Assembly (NCBI RefSeq): GCF_004137685.1
Contig: NZ_QYBB01000037.1
Span: forward strand, 1-44,302
DNA: 44,302 nucleotides
Reading direction: 5' to 3'
DNA from: Lichenibacterium minor
Lineage (GTDB): Bacteria > Pseudomonadota > Alphaproteobacteria > Rhizobiales > Beijerinckiaceae
Shown: positions 32,282 to 40,960 of the stretch, in pieces
Layout: each line of letters begins with the position of its first letter
Numbering within the stretch: the first letter of the stretch is position 1
The notes under the pieces: model-generated
The model's input: the letters and a program-made list of their open reading frames with translations, nothing else
Database searches by the model: none
Told to the model about the DNA's origin: nothing
Made by a program: the position numbers and the translations under genes

Positions 32282-32306
32282 GCCCGCCCGGGACGCCCGG
32301 GCGGGC
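32282..32306 (+). terminator. Strong hairpin between chvE and gguA
   Basis: GCCCGCCCGGG (32282-32292) and CCCGGGCGGGC (32296-32306) form a perfect 11-bp stem with a 3-base loop, 13 bases after the chvE stop. It is followed by CCTTCC, not a long U-run. A hairpin here would let the binding protein mRNA accumulate over the downstream transporter genes by partial termination or 3'-end protection. Confidence 0.65.
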
Positions 32307-32460
32307 CCTTCCATCGCGATGCCGCGGCGATCCGCCCGGGCCTGCGCCCGCGCATCGCCAGCGTGACGATTGCGCGAACGCGCGCGATCTGGTGAACTCA
32401 GCCGCAACAGCGCCCAGGGTGCGGGTCGACCCCGTGCGAGCGGACCAATAAAGGGACCGA

Positions 32461-33993
32461 ATGAGCCCGATCCTTGAAATGCGGGGGATCACGAAGACGT
32501 TTCCGGGCGTCAAGGCGCTGGACAACGTCAATCTGGTCGTCAACCCCGGCGAGATCCACGCCATCTGCGGCGAGAACGGCGCCGGCAAGTCGACCCTGAT
32601 GAAGGTCCTGTCCGGCGTCTACCCGCACGGCACCTACACGGGCGACATCCTCTACGAGGGCAAGACGGTGTCGTTCCGCGACATCTCCGAATCCGAGCAC
32701 CTCGGCATCATCATCATCCACCAGGAGCTGGCGCTGGTGCCCCTCCTGTCGATCGCCGAGAACATGTTCCTCGGCAACGAGACGTCCCGCTTCGGCGTGA
32801 TCGACTGGGACCGCGCCTTCGCCCGCACCCGCGAGCTCCTCGCCCTGGTCGGCCTGCAAGAGAACCCCGAAACGCTGATCACCAACATCGGCATCGGCAA
32901 GCAGCAGCTCGTCGAGATCGCCAAGGCGCTGGCCAAGAAGGTCAAGCTGCTCATCCTCGACGAACCGACGGCGTCTTTGAACGAGAGCGACAGCCAGAAG
33001 CTGCTGAACCTCCTGCTCGACTTCAAGAAGCAGGGCATGGCGTCCATCATCATCTCGCACAAGCTGAACGAGATTTCCAAGGTCGCCGACCAGATCACCA
33101 TTATCAGGGACGGCACTTCGGTCGAAACGCTCGACTGCCGGACGGATGCCATCTCGGAAGACCGCATCATCAAGGGGATGGTGGGCCGCGACATGGAGAG
33201 CCGCTACCCGCCGCGCACGCCGAAGGTCGGCGAGCCGCTGCTGGACGTGCGGAACTGGAACGCCTACCACCACCTTCATGCCGACCGCGCCGTGTGCCGC
33301 AACATCAACCTCACGGTGCGCCGCGGCGAGATCGTCGGCGTGGCGGGACTGATGGGCGCCGGCCGGACGGAGCTCGCCATGAGCCTCTTCGGCCGGTCCT
33401 ACGGCCAGAACATCTCCGGCGAGGTGACCATGAACGGCGCGCCGGTGGACGTGTCGACGATCACCAAGGCGATCCGCGCCGGCATCGCCTACGTGACCGA
33501 GGACCGCAAGCAGCTCGGCCTCGTGCTGGACGAAAGCATCACCAAGAACACCACGCTGGCGAACCTGCCGAGCGTGTCCTCCGCCATGGTGATCGATTCC
33601 GACAAGGAGTTCCGGGTCGCCACCGACTACCGCAGCAAGCTGAACATCCGCTCCTTCGGCGTCGAGCAGCAGGCGGTGAACCTCAGCGGCGGCAACCAGC
33701 AGAAGGTCGTGCTCAGCAAGTGGCTGTTCACGAAGCCCGAGGTGCTGATCCTCGACGAGCCGACGCGCGGCATCGACGTCGGCGCGAAATACGAGATCTA
33801 CACGATCATCAACGCGCTGGCCGACGAGGGCAAGGGGGTGCTGATGATCTCCTCCGAGATGCCCGAGCTGCTCGGCATGTGCGACCGGATCTACGTGATG
33901 AACGAGGGCCGCTTCGTCGGCGAGTTCCCGGGGCGCGAGGCGACCCAGGAGATCATCATGCGCGCCATCATGCGATCGAAGGAACTCCACTGA
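32461..33993 (+). CDS. gguA: Multiple-monosaccharide ABC transporter ATPase GguA
   Basis: 510 aa with two fused ATPase domains, as in all class-3 sugar importers. Domain 1: Walker A GENGAGKST, Walker B LLILDEPTASLNESD, H-loop IIISHKL. Domain 2: GLMGAGRTE (degenerate Walker A), LSGGNQQKVVLSKW, LILDEPTRGIDVG. It powers import of sugars delivered by ChvE. The ATG follows a GGGACC sequence with no strong AGGAGG. It overlaps gguB by 1 base (TGATG). Confidence 0.95.
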   Translation: MSPILEMRGITKTFPGVKALDNVNLVVNPGEIHAICGENGAGKSTLMKVLSGVYPHGTYTGDILYEGKTVSFRDISESEHLGIIIIHQELALVPLLSIAENMFLGNETSRFGVIDWDRAFARTRELLALVGLQENPETLITNIGIGKQQLVEIAKALAKKVKLLILDEPTASLNESDSQKLLNLLLDFKKQGMASIIISHKLNEISKVADQITIIRDGTSVETLDCRTDAISEDRIIKGMVGRDMESRYPPRTPKVGEPLLDVRNWNAYHHLHADRAVCRNINLTVRRGEIVGVAGLMGAGRTELAMSLFGRSYGQNISGEVTMNGAPVDVSTITKAIRAGIAYVTEDRKQLGLVLDESITKNTTLANLPSVSSAMVIDSDKEFRVATDYRSKLNIRSFGVEQQAVNLSGGNQQKVVLSKWLFTKPEVLILDEPTRGIDVGAKYEIYTIINALADEGKGVLMISSEMPELLGMCDRIYVMNEGRFVGEFPGREATQEIIMRAIMRSKELH

Positions 33994-35237
33994 TGAGCTC
34001 TGTCAACGCCCCCGGCGGGCTCGACCCCGTCACCGTCGCGCATCCGAAGCCGGGCGCGCTGCCGCCCGCCAAGACCGGCACCGGCTCGGGCCTGCGGCAG
34101 ATGCTCGCCAAGGGCAACTTCCGCGACTACGGGCTGCTGATCGCCCTCGTGGCTATCATGCTGTTCTTCGAATACGCGACCGGCGGCGTGCTGTTCCAGC
34201 CGCTGAACCTGACCAACCTGATCCTGCAGAACTCCTACGTCGTCGTGATGGCGCTGGGCATGCTGCTGATCATCGTGGCGGGTCACATCGACCTGTCGGT
34301 CGGCTCCATCGTGGGCTTCGTCGGCGCGCTGGCGGCGGTGCTGATGGTGAACTACCAGGTCGAATACATCACGGCGACGCTGCTCTGCCTCGTGGTCGGC
34401 GGCATCGTGGGCGCCAGCCAGGGCTATTTCGTCGCCTATTTCGGCATCCCGAGCTTCATCGTCACGCTGGCGGGCATGCTGGTGTTCCGCGGCCTGACGC
34501 TGTCGATCCTGAACGGCTCCTCGGTCGGGCCCTTCCCGGACGTGTTCCAGCTCCTCGCCAAGGGCTTCTTCCCGAACTTCGCCGGCCCCTACACGTCGCT
34601 GGTCATCGCGCTCGTCATCTGCGCCATCTTCATCGGGACGAGCCTGCGCCGCCGCGCGGTGCAGCAGCGCCACGGCGCCCTGGCGGAAAGCATGGCCGCC
34701 TTCGCCCTGCGCAACGGCCTCCTCGCCGTGGTGCTGCTGGCCTTCGCGTGGTCGATGGGCCAGTACCGCGGCCTGCCCAACGTTCTCATCATCATGACGG
34801 TGCTGATCCTGCTCTACCGGTTCGTCACCAACAAGACGACGGTCGGGCGGCGGATCTACGCGCTCGGCGGCAACATCAAGGCCGCGCGCCTGTCCGGCAT
34901 CAAGACCGAGCGCCTGACCTTCCTCACCTTCGTCAACATGGGCGTCCTCGCCGGTCTCGCCGGCATGATCTTCGCCGCCCGGCTCAACACCGCCACGCCG
35001 AAGGGGGGCCTCGGCTTCGAGCTCGACGTCATCGCGGCCTGCTTCATCGGCGGCGCTTCGGCGTCGGGCGGCGTCGGCAAGGTCACGGGCGTGGTGATCG
35101 GCGCCTTCATCATCGGCGTGATGAACAACGGCATGTCGATCATCGGCATCGGCATCGACTACCAGCAGGTCATCAAGGGCCTTGTGCTGCTCGGCGCCGT
35201 CTGCCTCGACGTGTACAACAAGAAGGCCTCGGCCTGA
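33993..35237 (+). CDS. gguB: Multiple-monosaccharide ABC permease GguB
   Basis: 414 aa, a single permease gene that would form a homodimer. Signatures: GMLLIIVAGHIDLSVGSIVGFVGALAAVL, GIPSFIVTLAGMLVFRGL, TVGRRIYALGGNIKAARLSGIK and the closing GVMNNGMSIIGIGIDYQQVIKGLVLLGAV. A polar N-terminal tail of about 40 residues precedes the first helix. The start ATG overlaps the gguA TGA. No gguC follows. Confidence 0.94.
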   Translation: MSSVNAPGGLDPVTVAHPKPGALPPAKTGTGSGLRQMLAKGNFRDYGLLIALVAIMLFFEYATGGVLFQPLNLTNLILQNSYVVVMALGMLLIIVAGHIDLSVGSIVGFVGALAAVLMVNYQVEYITATLLCLVVGGIVGASQGYFVAYFGIPSFIVTLAGMLVFRGLTLSILNGSSVGPFPDVFQLLAKGFFPNFAGPYTSLVIALVICAIFIGTSLRRRAVQQRHGALAESMAAFALRNGLLAVVLLAFAWSMGQYRGLPNVLIIMTVLILLYRFVTNKTTVGRRIYALGGNIKAARLSGIKTERLTFLTFVNMGVLAGLAGMIFAARLNTATPKGGLGFELDVIAACFIGGASASGGVGKVTGVVIGAFIIGVMNNGMSIIGIGIDYQQVIKGLVLLGAVCLDVYNKKASA

Positions 35238-35261
35238 TCCGGCCGGCACGCCGACTCCATC

Positions 35262-35286
35262 GCGCCGGGGAGACCGTCCCCGGCGC
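35262..35286 (+). terminator. Terminator hairpin after gguB
   Basis: GCGCCGGGG (35262-35270) and CCCCGGCGC (35278-35286) form a 9-bp perfect stem with a 7-base loop, 24 bases after the gguB stop. No U-run. Confidence 0.55.
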
Positions 35287-35676
35287 AGGAGGGCGGAAAC
35301 GGGCGGCAGATGCGCAGTCCCCCGAACGGCCGCAACGGCACATCGGCGTCGTGCGCGTCTCGACGTAGCCTGCGCGGCGAATCGAGCGCCGCCCCCGCCT
35401 GCGGATCTCATCCATACGGGCGCCCCAAGAGGCCATCGCCCTCGACGCGGGAAATCCTAAGATCGGACGCATCAGGGATGCTGCCCGGGATCCTCGCACG
35501 ATCGCCGAAGTGTCAGGCGGCAGCGACGCCGCGGCGGTCCGCTGCGTGGGCCCGACGATAGCGCACCACGGTGCGGCAGGTCGGGCGTCAGAGCCCTGCC
35601 CCGCGCCCTAGACGGGCGACCACGGCAGCGCGAGCATCGAGGTCCACCCCTGTCCCGAACGGCCCCGACGAGCCGA
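35287..35676. other. No gene seen (390 bases)
   Basis: Between the ends of the converging gguB and rsmB genes. Short frames exist on both strands without ribosome binding sites or recognisable content. Base composition is slightly less GC-rich than the flanking genes. Confidence 0.45.
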
Positions 35677-37062
35677 TCAGGCGCGGCGGATGAGCCTGAC
35701 TGCGAAGAACCCATCCAGGCCGGCCATCGGGGGGTCCAGCCGCGCGAGGTGGCACGGCAGTGTCCTCAGCTCGCCCTGGGCGTTGATGCTGTCGGGAAGG
35801 CTGCCGATCTCCTCGGCGAGGATGGGAGAGCGCACGAGGTCGGGGTTGCGGCGCAGCAGGGCCGCGATCTGCGCTTCCCCCTCCTCCGGCTCGATCGAGC
35901 AGGTGCAGTACACGAGGCGTCCGCCCGGGCGCAGCAGCGATGCCGCGCGGTCGAGCATGCGCGACTGCAGCGCCGACAGCGTCGTGATGTCGGACGCGCG
36001 CTTGGTCCAACCGACGTCGGGGTGGCGCCGCATCGTGCCCGTCGCCGTGCAGGGGGCGTCGAGCAGCACCGCGTCGAAGGGCTGGGCCGTGTAGGACGTC
36101 GCGTCGGCGACCTCGGTTTCCGCGGTGAAGCCCAGGCGTTCCAGGTTGGCGGCGAAGCGCTTCAGCCGCTCGGCCGAGCGGTCGACAGCCGTGACCGTGG
36201 CGCCCGTTAGGCAGAGCTGGGCGGTCTTGCCGCCCGGCGCGGCGCACAGGTCCGCCACGCGCTCGCCGGATTCGGCCTTGAGCAGGCGCGCCGGCAGCGC
36301 CGCCGCCGCGTCCTGGACCCACCACTCGCCTTCGGCATAGCCCGGCATGTCCCTCACGGGCACATGGCCGCGCAGGCGCACGGAGCCGGTCGCGAGCACG
36401 TCCCCGTCGAGCCGCTCGGCCCATCCCGCCGCATCGGACTTGACCGACACGTCGAGGGACACCTCGGCGCGATGGGCCGCCGCGATCGCCGCCGCGGTCT
36501 CGTCGCCGTAGGTCTTGCGCCAGCGGGTGGCGAGCCAGGTCGGCGTGTCGACGAAGGGATCGTCGCTCTCGTGCTCATCGCGCTGGCGGGCAACGTTGCG
36601 CGCCACCGCGTTGGCGAGCGCGGCGAAACCCTGGCTGGCGGGGTCGAGCCTCACCGCCTGGACGCAGGCGTTGACCGCCGCATGGTCGGGCACGTCGAGG
36701 AACAGGATCTGCGCCGCCGTGACGATGAGGATCCACTCGAGCTGCACGCTCTTCTTGGGCAGCCCTTTGTCCAGCAGCTTGCCGAGGAAGCGCCGCAGCG
36801 TTCCCAGCCTCCGCAGCGAGACGACCACGATGGAACGCGCCAGGGCGCGGTCTCGATCCTCGAGCGGCTGCGTGAAGCGGGGGTGCTGCGCCGCCGAGGT
36901 CAGCGCCTCGTCGAGGCCGCGACCGTTCATCACCACGTCGCTCAGCGCCGCCGCCGCGGCGAGACGGCAGGCCAGGCCTGGCGGCAGTTCGACGGGCGGG
37001 GGGGCGACCTTCATGCCGGGCTTGGAACGATGGGGGCGGCCCGGAGGCTGTGTCTGCGCCAT
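35677..37062 (-). CDS. rsmB: 16S rRNA (cytosine-5) methyltransferase RsmB/NOP2 family
   Basis: 461 aa. The N-terminal third is the NusB-like RNA-binding domain (DRALARSIVVVSLRRLG, VNACVQAVRLD, FANALANAVARN-type helices). The Rossmann methyltransferase domain has VADLCAAPGGKTAQLC (SAM binding), VDRSAERLKRFAANLERLG, then LLDAPCTATGTMRRHPD and LVYCTCSIEPEEGE, which hold the two cysteines needed for catalysis and product release. RsmB makes m5C967 in E. coli 16S rRNA. It is divergent from the DUF1674 gene. A Met 16 codons in is an alternative start. Confidence 0.92.
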   Translation of the reverse strand: MAQTQPPGRPHRSKPGMKVAPPPVELPPGLACRLAAAAALSDVVMNGRGLDEALTSAAQHPRFTQPLEDRDRALARSIVVVSLRRLGTLRRFLGKLLDKGLPKKSVQLEWILIVTAAQILFLDVPDHAAVNACVQAVRLDPASQGFAALANAVARNVARQRDEHESDDPFVDTPTWLATRWRKTYGDETAAAIAAAHRAEVSLDVSVKSDAAGWAERLDGDVLATGSVRLRGHVPVRDMPGYAEGEWWVQDAAAALPARLLKAESGERVADLCAAPGGKTAQLCLTGATVTAVDRSAERLKRFAANLERLGFTAETEVADATSYTAQPFDAVLLDAPCTATGTMRRHPDVGWTKRASDITTLSALQSRMLDRAASLLRPGGRLVYCTCSIEPEEGEAQIAALLRRNPDLVRSPILAEEIGSLPDSINAQGELRTLPCHLARLDPPMAGLDGFFAVRLIRRA

Positions 37063-37249
37063 GGTTCAGGCCGGGATCGGGGTTGAAGGCGAGGATGGGG
37101 CCGCGACGGACCCGAACACGAACGGCATTGATGGCCTTCCAACCAACTCGCTCCGCCGCATGGCCGGACGGCGCAAGGCGACCTACATGAAGGGCGAGCG
37201 GAGCGACGCTCCCGGATCAAGCCGGGTGCCAGACAAAGGTGGTGGAAGC

Positions 37250-37462
37250 GTGATCGACGACGAACATCGGACAAATTCGGCCGAACCGGCCAGCGTCCCG
37301 CAGGCCGGAGCGGCCGAACGCGCGCTGGAGGAGGCGGAACAGCGGCGTGCCGCCCGCAAGCGCGCCGACCAGGCCCGCCCCCGCGAGATCAACGGTCGCC
37401 AGGGTCCCGAGCCGGTGCGCTACGGCGATTGGGAGAACAAGGGCATCGCCTGCGACTTCTGA
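37250..37462 (+). CDS. DUF1674 / SdhAF4-like protein (succinate dehydrogenase assembly)
   Basis: 70 aa from the GTG at 37250 (GGTGGAAG upstream). An ATG at 37187 would add 21 residues. The C-terminal INGRQGPEPVRYGDWENKGIACDF is the DUF1674 signature shared with mitochondrial SdhAF4/Sdh8, which protects flavinylated SdhA before complex II assembly. The N-terminal half is a charged helix rich in A, E and R, with little conservation in the family. The assembly role here is inferred from the family. Divergent from rsmB. Confidence 0.85.
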   Translation: MIDDEHRTNSAEPASVPQAGAAERALEEAEQRRAARKRADQARPREINGRQGPEPVRYGDWENKGIACDF

Positions 37463-37505
37463 CGCCGCAGCCGCGCCCCCCCGCGATGGGGGGCGCGGCC
37501 GGGGA

Positions 37506-38375
37506 TCACACGTCGCGCGTGCCCGTCCCGAAGGAGTCGCCCGCCTTGCCGACGACGGTCTTCAGGTTGTCCGCCGCGGAATGGCGGACGTTGTCGATCG
37601 CTTCGCCGGCCGCGGCGCGCATCTCGTCCACCTCGTGGCGCGCCGCGTCGGTGGCCTGGTCCCGAAGGCGGTGCGCCGTCGAGCCCATGAGGTTGTCCTC
37701 GGTTTCGGTCATCGGCAGGGCGGCGCCGATCGCCGCGCCGATGGCGAGCCCGATCGCCCCCAGCACCAGCGGCTGTTCCTCGAACAGCGTCGACAGCTTC
37801 GACTTCACCTCGCCGCGGTCCGACGGGAGGTAGCGTGACATGGACTGCATGGCTTCACCCGCTTGCGAGGACGTGGACTGGTAGGCGTCGGCCGCCTGAC
37901 GGCGCAGCGCGGCACCCCGGGTCGACAGACCCTCGACGAGGTCGTCGCGCGCCTCGGCCAGGGTGGACGCCGCGGACCCGCCCCGGCCCGGCGCCGGCTG
38001 GAAGCTCGACGGGTTGCGCAGCATGGGCGGGCGCGACGCGAGGACCCGAGGGGTCTGGCTCGGCCGCGGCGAGGCGCCGCCGAATGCCTCGGAGCCCGAC
38101 GGACCCGTGTCGCCGCGCTTGGAGAAGAAGCGCATGATCAGCGCCGAACCGGCGGCGATCAGCACCGACGGGATCGGGTATTGCTTGGCGACGCCGACGA
38201 GGTTGTCGGCCACGCTGGCGGCGCCGATGCGCGCGTTGGAGACGACCTCCTCCATCACGTTCTGGGGCTGCAGGTTGGTGCGCAGCTGTTCCAGGGTGGA
38301 GGCGAGGTTCGCGCGGGTGTCCTCCGCCTCGTGGGCGACCTCGCTGGACGATTGCCGACCGTTGCCGCCGCTCAT
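37506..38375 (-). CDS. DUF3618-type membrane-associated protein
   Basis: 289 aa. The N-terminus SSEVAHEAEDTRANLASTLEQLRTNLQPQNVMEEV is the DUF3618 pattern, followed by a membrane segment (YPIPSVLIAAGSALIMRFF). A second hydrophobic stretch rich in G and A (PLVLGAIGLAIGAAIGAALP) lies near residue 215, with amphipathic helices on both sides. Function unknown. Its ATG overlaps the stop of the next gene upstream (38372-38770) by 4 bases. Third gene of a cluster that appears to be driven by a general-stress sigma factor promoter at 39454-39478. Confidence 0.8.
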   Translation of the reverse strand: MSGGNGRQSSSEVAHEAEDTRANLASTLEQLRTNLQPQNVMEEVVSNARIGAASVADNLVGVAKQYPIPSVLIAAGSALIMRFFSKRGDTGPSGSEAFGGASPRPSQTPRVLASRPPMLRNPSSFQPAPGRGGSAASTLAEARDDLVEGLSTRGAALRRQAADAYQSTSSQAGEAMQSMSRYLPSDRGEVKSKLSTLFEEQPLVLGAIGLAIGAAIGAALPMTETEDNLMGSTAHRLRDQATDAARHEVDEMRAAAGEAIDNVRHSAADNLKTVVGKAGDSFGTGTRDV

Positions 38376-38770
38376 TTCACCTGCTCCTTCACGATGGTGG
38401 CGTCCTTGCCGAGCTGGTCCATGGACTGCTTGGGCATGAGGTTGTCGGCCGACAGACGGTTCAGCGCCACGTAGAGCGCGATGGCGCCGACCGCCACGAA
38501 AAACCCGCCCACGGCGAGGAAGGCGCCCCAGGTGGGCAGGCCCAGCGCCACCACGACGTAGACGACGCCGAACAGCACCAGCAGCAGCCCGACCAGCAGA
38601 AGCACCGCCGCGGCGAGCAGCACCACCACGGCCTTGATGGCCAGGGAGATCTTCTCCGAGATCTCCGTCCGCACGAGGCGGATCTCGGTCTCGAACAGCA
38701 CCGTCATCTGCGACAGCGCGTCGGCGAAGAGGGATGGCGTCGAGGGACGCCCGGGGGATTCGAAACTCAT
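38372..38770 (-). CDS. Phage_holin_3_6 / DUF1469-type membrane protein
   Basis: 132 aa. A cytoplasmic amphipathic helix (ADALSQMTVLFETEIRLVRTEISEKI) precedes two membrane helices (VVVLLAAAVLLLVGLLLVLFGVV and GAFLAVGGFFVAVGAIALYVAL). This is the Phage_holin_3_6 (holin-X) family, which despite its name occurs in chromosomal stress loci and need not act as a holin. AAGGAG 8-10 bases before the ATG at 38770 fixes the start. It lies between the DUF3618 gene and a helical membrane protein gene. Confidence 0.83.
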   Translation of the reverse strand: MSFESPGRPSTPSLFADALSQMTVLFETEIRLVRTEISEKISLAIKAVVVLLAAAVLLLVGLLLVLFGVVYVVVALGLPTWGAFLAVGGFFVAVGAIALYVALNRLSADNLMPKQSMDQLGKDATIVKEQVK

Positions 38771-38790
38771 GGTCCCGCTCCTTCCCCGGC

Positions 38791-39387
38791 TCAAACGGAG
38801 CGGTCGCCGTACAGCGCCGCCTCGTCGACCATGGGAACGTCGCTCTTGAAGAAGCGCGCGACGAGGAAGCCGGCCACGACCGCCCCGCCGAAGAACGCCA
38901 CGGGCTGCCGGCGACCGAAGTCGGCGAGCGTGGCCAGCACGTCGCCGAGGTCGCGCGAGCGGACGTCGTCGGCGATGCGGTCGACGTTGTCGGCCGCGCT
39001 GCGGACGAGGCGGCCGAGCTGCGGGTTCGTCTTATCGAGGTCGCCGGCGGCGGAATGGGCCGCCTTGGCGACGCCGGCGATCTTGTCGGCGCCGGCCGTC
39101 TTCTGCTGGTCGACGATCTCGTTCAGCCGCGCCCGGGCCTGCTCGGCGATCGAGGCCGCGGCGCCCTTGGCCTCGTCGGCGGCCTGCGACGCCTGCTTGC
39201 GGAAGGCCGAAGCGGCTTCCCCGGCGGCTTCCGTCGCCGGCTGGGCGGAACGGTCGTTCGGGCCGGCGCCCCCGCGTGACGCGGCTTCGCGGCGGAGGTC
39301 CTGGAAGCGATGGTTCAGGTCGTCCCGGGCGCGGGCCGCATCGGCGCCGAAGCTCGACGTGGGATCGGTGTCAAAGGGGTCTGCCAT
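38791..39387 (-). CDS. Alanine-rich helical protein with C-terminal membrane segment
   Basis: 198 aa. Mostly amphipathic helix rich in A, D, K and Q (residues about 55-130), reminiscent of DUF883/YqjD or LEA-like stress proteins, then a single hydrophobic segment VAFFGGAVVAGFLVARFF near the C-terminus. Rhizobial relatives are often named nutrient-deprivation-induced, but I cannot confirm homology. First gene of the three-gene cluster (20 bases before the holin-type gene), 67 bases downstream of a sigma-EcfG-type promoter. Confidence 0.75.
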   Translation of the reverse strand: MADPFDTDPTSSFGADAARARDDLNHRFQDLRREAASRGGAGPNDRSAQPATEAAGEAASAFRKQASQAADEAKGAAASIAEQARARLNEIVDQQKTAGADKIAGVAKAAHSAAGDLDKTNPQLGRLVRSAADNVDRIADDVRSRDLGDVLATLADFGRRQPVAFFGGAVVAGFLVARFFKSDVPMVDEAALYGDRSV

Positions 39388-39453
39388 CGCGTCCTCCAGC
39401 CAGCGGGGCCGGGGACGCTCCGCGCGCCGCCTCCCGCCCTCTATCGGCGAGCC

Positions 39454-39478
39454 AACGTGGCCACACGCTCGCGGTTCC
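39454..39478 (-). promoter_or_regulatory. Sigma-EcfG (general stress response) promoter
   Basis: On the minus strand GGAAC (39478-39474), 16 bases, then CGTT (39457-39454). This is an exact match to the alphaproteobacterial EcfG/RpoE2 consensus GGAAC-N16/17-CGTT. It lies 67 bases before the first gene of the membrane/stress cluster and points towards it. Confidence 0.8.
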
Positions 39479-39562
39479 GGCGACGCGCCAGAGGCTTGAG
39501 GAAAACCGGGTGCCGCCGTCCGGCGCGTCGGCGCGGAGGGCGACAGCTGCCGCTGCCCGGCT

Positions 39563-40135
39563 TCACGGCATGACGACGACCGGCGTTCCGACGTCCACGC
39601 GCTCGTACAGGTCGACGATGTCCCGGTTGAACATGCGGATGCAGCCGAAGGAGGCGGCGGTCCCGATGGAGTCGGGCCTGTTCGTGCCGTGGATGGCATA
39701 TTCGCCGCCCGACAGCGTCAGCGCGCGCATCCCCATCGGGTTGCGGGAGGAGCCGCCGGGGATGTAGTCGGGCAGCCAGGGCTCGGCGCGCTTGACCTCG
39801 GCCGGGGGCGCCCAGGCCGGGTTGCGGTACTTGCCGTCCACCACGGCCGTGCCACGCCACTGCTTGCCGAACCGCCCGACCGCCACCGGATAGCTGATGG
39901 CGCCGCCGTCCTCGCCGATGAGGAACAGCCGGCGCTGTGCCTGGCTGACCACGATGGTGCCCGGCGCATAGCCGGTCGGCCCCGCCGGCACGGCGGCCCG
40001 CGCCGGCGCCACCGCGGTGCACAGCACCAGGGCCGCCGCCACGACGATGCAGGACGCCAGCAGGATGTGGATGACGACGGGCCCGCGGCGGCCCGTGGGC
40101 CGGCTGTCGAACCCCGCGCGATGCGTGAATTCCAT
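39563..40135 (-). CDS. L,D-transpeptidase (YkuD domain)
   Basis: 190 aa. An N-terminal membrane anchor or signal (VVIHILLASCIVVAAALVLCTAVA) leads into a YkuD domain: GTIVVSQAQRRLFLIGEDG, SYPVAVGRFGKQWRGTA, then the active site HGTNRPDSIGTAASFGCIRM with the catalytic Cys and His (H-G-T-N ... S-F-G-C-I-R). It would cross-link peptidoglycan (3-3 links) or attach proteins in the periplasm. The ATG at 40135 has GGGGAGCG upstream. The cluster with general-stress genes may be coincidental; no EcfG motif is seen before it. Confidence 0.9.
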   Translation of the reverse strand: MEFTHRAGFDSRPTGRRGPVVIHILLASCIVVAAALVLCTAVAPARAAVPAGPTGYAPGTIVVSQAQRRLFLIGEDGGAISYPVAVGRFGKQWRGTAVVDGKYRNPAWAPPAEVKRAEPWLPDYIPGGSSRNPMGMRALTLSGGEYAIHGTNRPDSIGTAASFGCIRMFNRDIVDLYERVDVGTPVVVMP

Positions 40136-40296
40136 GTCGAACGCTCCCCTGCCGCTTTCGGCCGGCCTTGGGCGCAAAATGGCACTCCGGGCCTACGGCC
40201 CCGTTACGGCGTCACCCATCGCGGGACGGACCTGACGAGACGGTGAACGATTCAGCGAAATGGTCCGAAATCCGGCCTGGGGCCGCCGGCCCCGGC

Positions 40297-40719
40297 TCAA
40301 GCCGTGGTTTCCTTGGACTTCACCAGCGTGCAGCCCGAGATGGCCCAGCGCCCGTCGACCTTCTCCATGGCGTAGACGGCGGTCCACACCACGCCGTCCG
40401 CATCCACCACGGTGACGTGCTGGATCGTGCCGCCCTCGGCCGTGACGGTCGGCTCGAAGTGGGTCGAGCGGGGGTGGACCAGCGGCGCATAGCTCTGCTT
40501 GACCATGCCGTAGAACGCCGACGCGTCCGGGAACATGGCCTTGATGCCGGGCGAGGCGAAGCTTTCCGCCTCGGCGGCATCGCCTCGACCGAAGGCCGCG
40601 ATCTGGGACGCGATGGTCGACTGGATCGCGGGATCGGCTTCCGCCTCGGCGGCACGCGACGGCGCGGAGACGGCGGAAACTGCGGCGAGCAGCAGGGCGG
40701 GGGCGAGAAGGCGGCGCAT
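40297..40719 (-). CDS. DUF4864 exported protein
   Basis: 140 aa with a signal peptide (LLAPALLLAAVSAVSAPSRA). The mature domain, IASQIAAFGRGDAAEAESFASPGIKAMF, then FYGMVKQSYAPLVHPRSTHF and GRWAISGCTLVKS, matches DUF4864, an NTF2-like small fold of unknown function in alphaproteobacteria. The single Cys in the last segment is conserved in the family as I recall it. A 160-base gap separates it from the L,D-transpeptidase gene on the same strand. Confidence 0.8.
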   Translation of the reverse strand: MRRLLAPALLLAAVSAVSAPSRAAEAEADPAIQSTIASQIAAFGRGDAAEAESFASPGIKAMFPDASAFYGMVKQSYAPLVHPRSTHFEPTVTAEGGTIQHVTVVDADGVVWTAVYAMEKVDGRWAISGCTLVKSKETTA

Positions 40720-40837
40720 GGCACACTCCGGTCTGACCCCACGAACTTAACGCGCGTGCGCCCCGCGGCGAGAGGGCCGACGGCCGGTTGTAGCGCGATC
40801 GCCCCGCGTCGCGTCATCGCGGGAGCCGCCTGGAGCC

Positions 40838-40866
40838 TTGACCTGTTCGAGGCGACGCTTTACCCG
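40838..40866 (+). promoter_or_regulatory. Candidate tRNA-Lys promoter
   Basis: The -35 TTGACC (40838-40843), a 17-base spacer and -10 TACCCG (40861-40866) lie 18 bases before the mature 5' end of the tRNA. The -10 is a weak match but the spacing is ideal. Confidence 0.5.
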
Positions 40867-40884
40867 ATGATTTCCCGCTCGCGG

Positions 40885-40960
40885 GAGCGCGTAGCTCAGT
40901 CGGTAGAGCGCCTGACTTTTAATCAGGATGTCCCGGGTTCGAGCCCCGGCGCGCTCACCA
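40885..40960 (+). tRNA. tRNA-Lys (anticodon TTT)
   Basis: 76 bases including the encoded CCA. Acceptor stem GAGCGCG / CGCGCTC, D arm GCTC-AGTCGGTAGA-GAGC type, anticodon arm CCTGA-CTTTTAA-TCAGG with anticodon TTT, T arm CCGGG-TTCGAGC-CCCGG. All stems pair. Its 3' end marks the start of the right accessory region, which makes it the likely attachment gene. Confidence 0.96.
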
